Positions 1-5,111 of a stretch of 11,785 nt of DNA are shown here, in pieces. Every line of letters starts with the position of its first letter. Within the stretch, counting starts at the first letter, position 1. A program made the translations under genes and the position numbers. Source of the DNA: Actinomycetota bacterium (lineage in GTDB: Bacteria; Actinomycetota; Acidimicrobiia; Acidimicrobiales; Iamiaceae). The notes below the pieces were generated by a model. The model saw only the letters and a list, made by a program, of their open reading frames with translations. It did no database searches and had not been told where the DNA came from. The stretch covers positions 1 through 11,785 of the forward strand of contig JAFDWI010000403.1 in NCBI GenBank assembly GCA_018268545.1. The letters run 5' to 3'.

Positions 1-120
1 CGCTCCGGATGCGAGGACGCAGGAGGAAGGCGCACACGTAGCGTGCGCCGACGACGAGGACGACGCAGGCGGCCGCGTAGCGTCGCCGAGACCCGGCGAA
101 TCAATTGGAAGACACACCAC
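1..120 (-). repeat. MITE-like element, partial inverted copy (left of the IS)
   Basis: The reverse complement of 1-120 aligns without gaps to 1277-1396, with 111 of 120 positions identical by hand count. It starts, next to the IS, with the same terminal sequence GTGGTGTGTCTTCCAATTG (120 down to 102) and abuts the TA at 121-122. It is therefore a second copy of the element at 1277-1438 in opposite orientation, and its outer roughly 42 bases should lie left of the window. No coding potential is apparent. With the right copy it forms a 120-bp imperfect inverted repeat around the insertion sequence. The 9 differences suggest the copies are not a recent duplication. Confidence 0.85.
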
Positions 121-1232
121 TAGTGGTCTGTCGCGGATTTGATCTGGTGGGTCAGTGCGGCTCGGCCTCGTTTGACTTTGTCGATGATTTCGTTGGCGGT
201 CTTGGTCCACACGAAGGGATTGGGATTGTCGTTCCAGTGCGAGACCCACACGTCGATTGCTTCGGTGAGGGCGGCGACACTGTTGAACGTCCCGGTCCGC
301 AGGCGCTTGTTCGTGAGCTGGGCGAACCAGCCCTCGACCAGGTTCAGCCACGACGAGCTCGTGGGAGTGAAGTGCAGATGCCAGCGGGCCTGGCGAGGCT
401 TCGCGAGCCACTCGCGCACCTCAGGGCCTTTGTGCGCGGACAGGTTGTCCAACACGACGTGGATCTGAAGATCTCGGGGCGTGTGCAGATCGATCCACTT
501 GAAGAACGCCAACACGTCAGCGGACTTGTGGGACTTGCGGGTCTGATGGAGCACCTCACCGGTGCCGACGTTCAACGCTGCGAACAGATCGGTCGTGCCG
601 TTGCGCTTGTAGTCATGGGTCATCGTGCGGCAACGCCCCTTGGTCATCGGCAACGACGGCTGGGTGCGATCCAACGCTTGGCACTGGGTCTTCTCATCGA
701 AGCTGAACACCACTGCCCGTTCCGGCGGGTCGAGGTAGAGCCCGACGACATCCACCAGCTTCTCCTCGAAACACGGATCGTTCGACAACTTGAACGTCTC
801 GACCAGCCACGGTCGCAACTTCCGGCCCCGCCAGATCCGCGCCACAGTGTCCTTGCCCACACCGTGACGCTCTGCCATCGTGCGCGTCGACCACTGCGTC
901 GAGGCGTCATCGGGCACCGTGTGCAACGTGTCCTCGACAATCGCGTCGATCACCTCCTGAGCGATCACCGGCTTGCGACCCCGACCCGCAGCAATCGTGC
1001 CCACCGCCTCGACCCCGCCCTGTTCGAACTTGGCCCGCCATCGCCGCACCGTGTCCGGAGTCGTCGAACACGCCCGCGCGATCGCCGCGTTCGCTTCACC
1101 ATCGGCAGCCAACAACAAAGCCGAGGACTGCACCACCACCCGATGTGGCAACGACGACGAGAAAGCCATCCGCTCCAACTCAGCTCGCTGGCTTCGAGAC
1201 ACCTTCAACGGGGCGGCAACCATCACCGGCAT
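120..1232 (-). CDS. IS630-family DDE transposase
   Basis: 370-residue transposase that would cut and join the ends of the surrounding IS630 element. The N-terminal half carries helix-turn-helix DNA-binding regions: about residues 30-70, including a stretch resembling a resolvase-type helix (STTPDTVRRWRAKF), and a second winged-helix-like region about 100-145. The catalytic half shows the IS630 DDE triad: D179 in FSFDEKTQ, D262 in VVLDNLSAHKG and E300 in SSWLNLVEGWF. Both the length and the spacing are usual for the family. The ATG at 1232 is chosen because an AGGGTGG stretch lies 4 bases upstream; an in-frame ATG at 1223 is the alternative. The stop codon TAG (122-120) is not part of the element: T and A come from the duplicated target TA and G from the neighbouring MITE end. 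The frame is intact. Confidence 0.93.
   Translation of the reverse strand: MPVMVAAPLKVSRSQRAELERMAFSSSLPHRVVVQSSALLLAADGEANAAIARACSTTPDTVRRWRAKFEQGGVEAVGTIAAGRGRKPVIAQEVIDAIVEDTLHTVPDDASTQWSTRTMAERHGVGKDTVARIWRGRKLRPWLVETFKLSNDPCFEEKLVDVVGLYLDPPERAVVFSFDEKTQCQALDRTQPSLPMTKGRCRTMTHDYKRNGTTDLFAALNVGTGEVLHQTRKSHKSADVLAFFKWIDLHTPRDLQIHVVLDNLSAHKGPEVREWLAKPRQARWHLHFTPTSSSWLNLVEGWFAQLTNKRLRTGTFNSVAALTEAIDVWVSHWNDNPNPFVWTKTANEIIDKVKRGRAALTHQIKSATDH
123..134 (+). repeat. IS630 left terminal inverted repeat
   Basis: GTGGTCTGTCGC, directly inside the TA at 121-122. It matches the reverse complement of 1263-1274 (GTGGTCCGTCGC) at 11 of 12 positions. Similarity weakens further in. These bases also encode the last residues of the transposase. 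Confidence 0.8.
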
Positions 1233-1262
1233 CCCACCACCCTAACCCACCTTGCTATTTCA

Positions 1263-1274
1263 GCGACGGACCAC
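1263..1274 (-). repeat. IS630 right terminal inverted repeat
   Basis: Read on the minus strand this is GTGGTCCGTCGC, directly inside the TA at 1275-1276. It pairs with the left end with one mismatch. The 30-base stretch between it and the transposase start (1233-1262) must hold any transposase promoter. Confidence 0.8.
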
Positions 1275-1276
1275 TA

Positions 1277-1438
1277 GTGGTGTGTCTTCCAATTGATCCG
1301 CCGGGTCTCGACGCCGCGACGCGGCCGCCTGCGTCGTCCTCGTCGTCGGCGCACGCAACGCGTGCATCTTCCTCCTGCGTCCTCGTATCCGGAGCGGATC
1401 GCCGCCGATCCCACGCCGCCAATTGAAAGGCACACCAC
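1277..1438 (+). mobile_element. MITE-like non-coding element (162 bp), complete copy
   Basis: Bounded by TA at 1275-1276 and 1439-1440. The terminal inverted repeats are GTGGTGTGTCTTCCAATTG (1277-1295) and, on the minus strand from 1438, GTGGTGTGCCTTTCAATTG, identical at 17 of 19 positions. A subterminal 7-bp inverted pair, GATCCGC (1295-1301) and GCGGATC (1394-1400), lies inside. There is no plausible ORF. The first five bases (GTGGT) and a following GTC match the neighbouring IS630 ends, and the TA/CTAG target is the same. This suggests a non-autonomous element moved by an IS630-type transposase. Whether the adjacent transposase can move it is unknown, because the termini diverge after about 10 bases. 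Confidence 0.75.
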
Positions 1439-1441
1439 TAG
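1438..1441. other. CTAG target junction between MITE and HIT gene leader
   Basis: C1438 is the last base of the MITE, TA (1439-1440) is the target duplication and G1441 is host sequence. This is the third CTAG in the window, alongside 120-123 and 1274-1277. It is the only junction in the window that faces host DNA. Confidence 0.7.
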
Positions 1442-1447
1442 GGTGAG
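1440..1447 (+). promoter_or_regulatory. Ribosome binding site of the HIT gene, abutting the MITE
   Basis: AGGGTGAG ends 3 bases before the ATG at 1451 and overlaps the TA target duplication of the MITE. The A at 1440 belongs to the duplicated target, so the element has inserted at the edge of the ribosome binding site. Any promoter further upstream must now lie within or beyond the element. Confidence 0.5.
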
Positions 1448-1450
1448 CGA

Positions 1451-1879
1451 ATGTCCACATTGTTCACCCGGATCATCGACGGCGAGCTCCCCGGGCGATT
1501 CGTGTGGCGAGACACCGTCGCGGTCTCGTTTCTGACGATCGCACCGTTGCAACCCGGCCACGCCTTGGTGGTGCCTCGTGTGGAGGTCGACAACTGGCTC
1601 GATCTCGACGATGCGACGATCACCCACCTCGTGGGTGTGGCGCGAACCATCGGCCGTGCACAGCAGGCTGCGTTCGACTGCCCGCGCATCGGTCTCGTGA
1701 TCGCCGGACTCGAGGTCCCCCATGTCCATCTCCACTCGATCCCGATCCGGTCCGAATCGGATCTCGCCTTCGCGAACGCGGATCCTTCACCCGACCCGAC
1801 GGCCCTGGATGAGGCGGCCGAAGCGATCCGGGCTGCACTGCGCACCATGGGCGTGGCCGAGGCGGCGGATCGCCGGTGA
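1451..1879 (+). CDS. HIT-family nucleotide hydrolase/transferase
   Basis: 142-residue cytoplasmic protein of the histidine-triad (HIT) superfamily, whose members hydrolyse phosphoramidates or transfer nucleotidyl groups. The whole single-domain fold is present: N-terminal IIDGELP (8-14), a central PGHALVVPR stretch (35-43), and the triad HVHLHSI at 91-97 with H91, H93 and H95. Ser at 96 replaces the more usual hydrophobic residue of the motif. The length matches HINT-type proteins plus a short C-terminal helix. The start is supported by an AGGGTGAG ribosome binding site. The gene is alone on the plus strand and converges on the tRNA gene. Its physiological substrate cannot be told from sequence. 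The MITE immediately upstream may alter its expression. Confidence 0.88.
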   Translation: MSTLFTRIIDGELPGRFVWRDTVAVSFLTIAPLQPGHALVVPRVEVDNWLDLDDATITHLVGVARTIGRAQQAAFDCPRIGLVIAGLEVPHVHLHSIPIRSESDLAFANADPSPDPTALDEAAEAIRAALRTMGVAEAADRR

Positions 1880-2029
1880 CGTGACCAGAGACGCAGGGGG
1901 GTGTGTGGTCACCGCACCAACTCCCACATCCTGTCGAGGCCCTGGGCGATTCCTTGAAGTTCCAGGAAACTCCCGAGGGCCCCGGTTGGTGCATCGGGGG
2001 ACATCGGTCTTCCGTGGCTTCGGATTTGA

Positions 2030-2107
2030 TGGTCGGGCTGGCGGGATTCGAACCCACGACCTTCGGTCCCCCAGACCGACGCGCTAACCAAGCTGCGCCA
2101 CAGCCCG
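2030..2107 (-). tRNA. tRNA-Pro (anticodon GGG)
   Basis: Folds by hand into a full cloverleaf of 78 nt including an encoded CCA tail. The acceptor stem is CGGGCTG (2107-2101) paired with CAGCCCG (2040-2034), the discriminator is A2033 and CCA occupies 2032-2030. The D arm has the GGTTA loop. The anticodon stem TCGGT/ACCGA encloses the loop CTGGGGG, with anticodon GGG at 2072-2070 reading CCC/CCU proline codons. The T arm has TTCGAAT. I saw no duplicated tRNA 3' end in the window, so there is no sign that the gene is an attachment site for an integrated element here. Confidence 0.96.
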
Positions 2108-2120
2108 TGAACGCTGCACG

Positions 2121-2150
2121 AGTCTAACCGCGCCTCGACGGGACGCCGAA
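2121..2150 (-). promoter_or_regulatory. Probable promoter of tRNA-Pro
   Basis: On the minus strand a TAGACT hexamer (2126-2121) resembles a -10 box and lies 13 bases before the tRNA 5' end. An 18-base spacer separates it from TTCGGC (2150-2145), a weak -35 candidate. Position and spacing fit a vegetative sigma-70-type promoter for a stand-alone tRNA gene. The -35 match is poor, so only the -10 is reasonably convincing. Confidence 0.4.
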
Positions 2151-2168
2151 CCCGCATCACCGGCATCG

Positions 2169-2516
2169 TCAGAGCTTGTGGGCGACCCACAGGATTCCCT
2201 GGACGAGTCTCCACGTCAGGTAGAGGACCAGGGCGACCAGGAGGACCTTGAAATGCCACGGGGTCGACTGGTCGTCGGCGTCGTGCCCGGCGTTCGTCTG
2301 TGCCCGTCCGGTCCCGGCGTCCGATCCGGCATCTCCCCGCTCCGGTCCGGTCCGAGCGTGGCGGGATTCATCCGCGTCGATCGAGGCCCCACGGCCCCGA
2401 CGGGCGCGGTCCAGCTTCTTCGCGCTGATGATTCTCGAGCCGCACTCGGGACACGTGCCGTCGTCGTTCACGGTGTTCGGGCTCAGGAACCGATCACACG
2501 CGTCACACCAGGGCAT
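2169..2516 (-). CDS. Small zinc-ribbon protein with C-terminal membrane anchor
   Basis: 115-residue protein. Residues 1-26 form a rubredoxin-like zinc ribbon with two CxxC knuckles, CDAC (C4, C7) and CPEC (C22, C25). A basic stretch (34-43, KKLDRARRGR) follows, then a low-complexity hydrophilic linker rich in Asp, Gly, Ala and Arg (44-85). A single hydrophobic helix spans about 89-110 (VLLVALVLYLTW), ending in a short VAHKL tail. The layout suggests a tail-anchored protein with its zinc ribbon in the cytoplasm. ATG 2516 is chosen because it opens directly on the first knuckle and GGAGG lies 10 bases upstream, inside the end of the preceding gene. It starts 5 bases after the lyase stop, so the two are probably co-transcribed. 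I do not recognise a characterised homologue and assign no function. Confidence 0.78.
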   Translation of the reverse strand: MPWCDACDRFLSPNTVNDDGTCPECGSRIISAKKLDRARRGRGASIDADESRHARTGPERGDAGSDAGTGRAQTNAGHDADDQSTPWHFKVLLVALVLYLTWRLVQGILWVAHKL

Positions 2517-2521
2517 CCCAC

Positions 2522-3487
2522 TCAGTCCTCCACGGCGACAAGGCGACCACGCGGCCCCACGCGCGGGATCGTGCTCGGAACCGGATGGCCGACGAGATCC
2601 GCGGCGACCGCGGCCGCCTCGATCAGCCCCTCGACCGAGATCCCCGTGTCGAAACCCACATCGTCGAGCACGGCCAGGAACTCCTCGGTCGCCAGGTTCC
2701 CCGCAGCACCGGGCGCGAACGGCGACCCTCCGAGGCCCCCGACAGAGGTGTCGAATCGTCGGACACCCGCCTGGATCGCACACCACGCGTTGAGCAGTGC
2801 CGTACCGCGCGTCTGGTGCAGGTGCAGGCCCACGCCGACGCCGGTCTCGGCGAGGAGGTCGGCGACGCGGCGAGGGGTCGCCATGCCGGTCGTGTCGGCG
2901 TAGGTGACCGCGGCGCATCCGCGATCCAGGAGTCGATCGCCCAACGTCGCGACCGCCGAGGGGTCCAGGTCACCTTCGAAGGGCGACCCGAACGCGCAGC
3001 TGACAACCGCGTCCACCGGCACCTGCGACGCCGCGGCGAGCGACGTGATCGAAGCGACCTCGGCGAGCGATTCGTCGATCGATCGACGGACGTTGTGACG
3101 GTTGTAGGCCGGTGATGCCGAGATCGTCACCGTGAGTTCGTCGACGTCACAACGAAGCGCCTCCTGCGCGCCTCGCAGGTTCGGGACCAGAACCGTGACG
3201 ACCGCATCGGCCGGTCGTTCGATCGCGGCGAGGACCGCTGCGGGGTCTGCCATCGCGGGCACCGCACGCGGCGACACGAACGATGCTGCCTCGACATGTC
3301 GGACACCGGCGGCGAAGAGCGCATCGACGAGTCGTGCGCGATCGACCGCGTCGACGGGACGCTCGGGTTGCAGACCGTCCCGGGGACCGACATCACGGAG
3401 GACGACCGTGGTCTGCGACGGCGCTTGGACACCAGCGGGCATGGTTCCATCGTGCCCCCGACACTCCCCGATCCGCGCATCGGTCAT
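2522..3487 (-). CDS. HMG-CoA-lyase-like DRE-TIM enzyme with Cys-to-Ser active site
   Basis: TIM-barrel lyase of the HMGL family, whose reference reaction splits 3-hydroxy-3-methylglutaryl-CoA into acetyl-CoA and acetoacetate in leucine breakdown. In 321 residues it shows VGPRDGLQPE (33-42, catalytic R36 and D37), SCAFGSPFEGD (163-173), metal ligands H222 and H224 in HLHQTRGTALLN, and the glycine loop SVGGLGGSPFAPGAAGN with N264. The loop position normally held by the catalytic Cys (PROSITE signature GLGGCP) is Ser255, encoded by TCG at 2725-2723. Gln225 stands where Asp or Asn usually follows HxH. The start is uncertain: ATG 3487 lies 8 bases after the carboxylase stop; TTG 3499 would overlap that stop as TTGA; ATG 3442 would still leave the barrel intact. 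Co-transcription with the upstream carboxylase suggests acyl-CoA metabolism, but the Ser makes HMG-CoA cleavage uncertain. Confidence 0.85.
   Translation of the reverse strand: MTDARIGECRGHDGTMPAGVQAPSQTTVVLRDVGPRDGLQPERPVDAVDRARLVDALFAAGVRHVEAASFVSPRAVPAMADPAAVLAAIERPADAVVTVLVPNLRGAQEALRCDVDELTVTISASPAYNRHNVRRSIDESLAEVASITSLAAASQVPVDAVVSCAFGSPFEGDLDPSAVATLGDRLLDRGCAAVTYADTTGMATPRRVADLLAETGVGVGLHLHQTRGTALLNAWCAIQAGVRRFDTSVGGLGGSPFAPGAAGNLATEEFLAVLDDVGFDTGISVEGLIEAAAVAADLVGHPVPSTIPRVGPRGRLVAVED
2527..2531 (-). promoter_or_regulatory. Ribosome binding site of the zinc-ribbon gene
   Basis: GGAGG (2531-2527) lies within the last codons of the upstream lyase gene, 10 bases before the ATG at 2516. 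This supports the start choice and coupling to the lyase. Confidence 0.6.
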
Positions 3488-3495
3488 GCGTGTTC

Positions 3496-5040
3496 TCAAA
3501 CGGGTGGCACACCGTGGCGGCGGTCGGAGAAGGCCCGTCGCTTCCCTTCGGCCAACGCGAACCGCCGGATCAGTTCGTTCCGCAATGCGCCCGGCTCGAC
3601 CACCGCGTCGACGACCAGTTCGCTCGCGAGGCGGAGCAGATCGACATCGGCGGAATAGATCTCACGCTGTTCCGCGATGAAGGCGGCGCGCTCGGTCTCG
3701 TCGTCGAACTCGGCGATCCGGTTGGCGAACACGGCGTTCACCGCCGCTTCGGGCCCCATCACGGCGATCTTCGCGGTCGGCAACGCGAGCGTCGCATCCG
3801 GCTCGAACGCCGGCCCCGACATGGCGTACAACCCGGCGCCGTAGGCCTTCCGTACGACCACGCAGATCTTGGGAACCGTCGCCTCGGACACGGCGGTGAC
3901 CATCTTCGCCCCGTGCCGGATGATCCCCTGCGCCTCGACCTGGGTCCCGATCATGAACCCGGGAACGTCGGTCAGGAAGATCAACGGGATCCCGAATGCG
4001 TCGCAGCACCACACGAAGCGAGCGGCCTTGTCGGCGGAGTCGACGAACAGGACACCGCCCTTGATCGCAGGATTGTTCGCGACGATCCCGACGGGGCGAC
4101 CCTCGAGTCGCCCCAGCCCACAGACCAGTTCCGGCGCGAACAGCGGTTTGAGTTCGAAGAAACTGTCGGCGTCGACGAGGGCATCGATCACGTCGTGGGT
4201 GTCATAGCCCATCGTGTCCGAATCGGGAACGAGATCATCGGTGAACAGCGCGGCCGGTGCACCAGCTTCGTAACGCGGCGGGGCCTCGTGCCACGAAACC
4301 GGGAAGTAGCTGAACCAGGCACGGGCCTGGTCGATCGCGTCGGCGTCGTCGACCGCGAGGTTGTCGCCACAGCCCGACACCGTCGCGTGCATCCGTGCGC
4401 CGCCCATCGCCTCCAGGGTCGTCGATTCGCCGATGACCATCTCCGCCATGCGCGGTGACCCGAGATACATCGAGGCGTTGCCCTCGACCATGATGACGAT
4501 GTCACAGAAACTCGGGATGTAGGCGCCGCCCGCCGCCGAAGGGCCGAACAGACAGCAGATCTGGGGAACCCGGCCCGACAGTTTGACCTGGTTGTAGAAG
4601 ATGTGACCGGCGCCCCGGCGCCCCGGGAACAACTGCACCTGATCGGTGATGCGCGCGCCCGCGGAGTCGATGAGCCAGAAGATCGGCCGATCGTGGTCGA
4701 GGGCGTACTCGGTTGCACGCACCATCTTCTCGACGGTTCGCGCACCCCACGATCCGGCCTTCACGGTCGGGTCGTTCGCGACGACGACCGCCGGACGCCC
4801 GTCGATCTCGCCGACGCCGGTGACCACCCCGTCGGCCGGCAGGTCGCGGGCGGTTGCATTGGCGAGGAGGCCGTCCTCGACGAACGTGCCTTCGTCGCAC
4901 AACAACGCGATGCGATCACGCACGAACAGCTTGTTCTGGCGGGCGAGCTTCTCCCCGCCGGTCGCCAGATTGCCGGCGCGGGCGCGAAGAATCGCGGCGC
5001 GCATCGCATCCTCGGTGGTCTCGCCCGATCCGGTGGTCAT
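3496..5040 (-). CDS. Acyl-CoA carboxylase, carboxyltransferase (beta) subunit
   Basis: 514-residue subunit that transfers CO2 from carboxybiotin to an acyl-CoA. It has the two crotonase-like halves of the family. The N half carries the first oxyanion-hole loop SAAGGAYIP (168-176) after GARITDQV (128-135). The C half carries DVPGFMIGTQVEAQGI (358-373), the second oxyanion loop KAYGAGLYAMSG (398-409) and MGPEAAVNAVF (428-438). The length is normal for propionyl-, methylcrotonyl- or geranyl-CoA carboxylase beta subunits. The KAYGAG version of the second loop looks mixed between propionyl- and methylcrotonyl-type loops, so I do not name the substrate. No biotin carboxylase/biotin carrier subunit is in the window, so the partner must be encoded elsewhere. 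The ATG at 5040 has no clear ribosome binding site. The downstream lyase-like gene follows at once and suggests branched-chain acyl-CoA catabolism. Confidence 0.93.
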   Translation of the reverse strand: MTTGSGETTEDAMRAAILRARAGNLATGGEKLARQNKLFVRDRIALLCDEGTFVEDGLLANATARDLPADGVVTGVGEIDGRPAVVVANDPTVKAGSWGARTVEKMVRATEYALDHDRPIFWLIDSAGARITDQVQLFPGRRGAGHIFYNQVKLSGRVPQICCLFGPSAAGGAYIPSFCDIVIMVEGNASMYLGSPRMAEMVIGESTTLEAMGGARMHATVSGCGDNLAVDDADAIDQARAWFSYFPVSWHEAPPRYEAGAPAALFTDDLVPDSDTMGYDTHDVIDALVDADSFFELKPLFAPELVCGLGRLEGRPVGIVANNPAIKGGVLFVDSADKAARFVWCCDAFGIPLIFLTDVPGFMIGTQVEAQGIIRHGAKMVTAVSEATVPKICVVVRKAYGAGLYAMSGPAFEPDATLALPTAKIAVMGPEAAVNAVFANRIAEFDDETERAAFIAEQREIYSADVDLLRLASELVVDAVVEPGALRNELIRRFALAEGKRRAFSDRRHGVPPV

Positions 5041-5078
5041 CGAATGCCGACACTACTTCGACGGTGATTTCGGCCTGC

Positions 5079-5103
5079 GACCTCGTCGATGGCGGTCGAG
5101 GTC
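5079..5103 (-). terminator. Inverted repeat after the phosphatase gene, possible terminator
   Basis: GACCTCG (5079-5085) and CGAGGTC (5097-5103) form a perfect 7-bp stem with an 11-base loop, starting 8 bases after the phosphatase stop codon. There is no T-run after it on the minus strand, so it would be a U-less terminator or only a 3' stabilising hairpin. It lies in the 71-base spacer before the carboxylase gene and may separate the two transcription units. Confidence 0.35.
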
Positions 5104-5111
5104 CGACGTCG

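Larger units (their letters stand above)
123..1274 (-). mobile_element. IS630-family insertion sequence, apparently intact (1152 bp)
   Basis: The element is bounded by TA at 121-122 and at 1275-1276, the two-base target duplication typical of the IS630/Tc1-mariner superfamily. Its ends are short inverted repeats, and it contains one full-length DDE transposase gene on the minus strand filling nearly all of it. The size fits the usual IS630 range of about 1.0-1.2 kb. The target context is CTAG (C120-TA-G1277). There is no internal stop or frameshift, so it may still be active. Both flanks are copies of a separate small element with related ends, so the insertion sits at an element-element junction and not in a host gene. 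Confidence 0.9.

Noticed and set aside
105..1277. Plus-strand open frame of 390 codons across the IS
   Set aside because: It is the antisense shadow of the transposase. The product is Arg/His-rich without motifs, and the minus-strand frame carries the DDE triad.
1..1441. CRISPR array or phage attachment site in the repeat-rich region
   Set aside because: The repeats are two inverted copies of one element with terminal repeats and TA duplications, with no regular direct repeats and spacers and no integrase.
1423..1450. TTGAAA in the MITE end as a working promoter for the HIT gene
   Set aside because: A 17-base spacer would put the -10 at AGCGAA, overlapping the start codon region, which is not a credible -10.
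1874..1914. Inverted repeats CGGTGAC/GTCACCG around the HIT stop codon as a terminator
   Set aside because: The loop is long (27 bases), alternative pairings compete through the tandem GTGAC copies, and there is no T-run. I see nothing else of note between 1880 and 2029.
2023..2032. Short match CGGATTTGAT shared by the tRNA 3' flank and the IS left end
   Set aside because: A ten-base match with no extension and no duplication structure; treated as chance and not an attachment site.
2585..3115. Plus-strand open frames opposite the lyase, carboxylase and other genes
   Set aside because: They are long only because high-GC coding DNA has few stops on the other strand; the products lack motifs and are Arg-rich.
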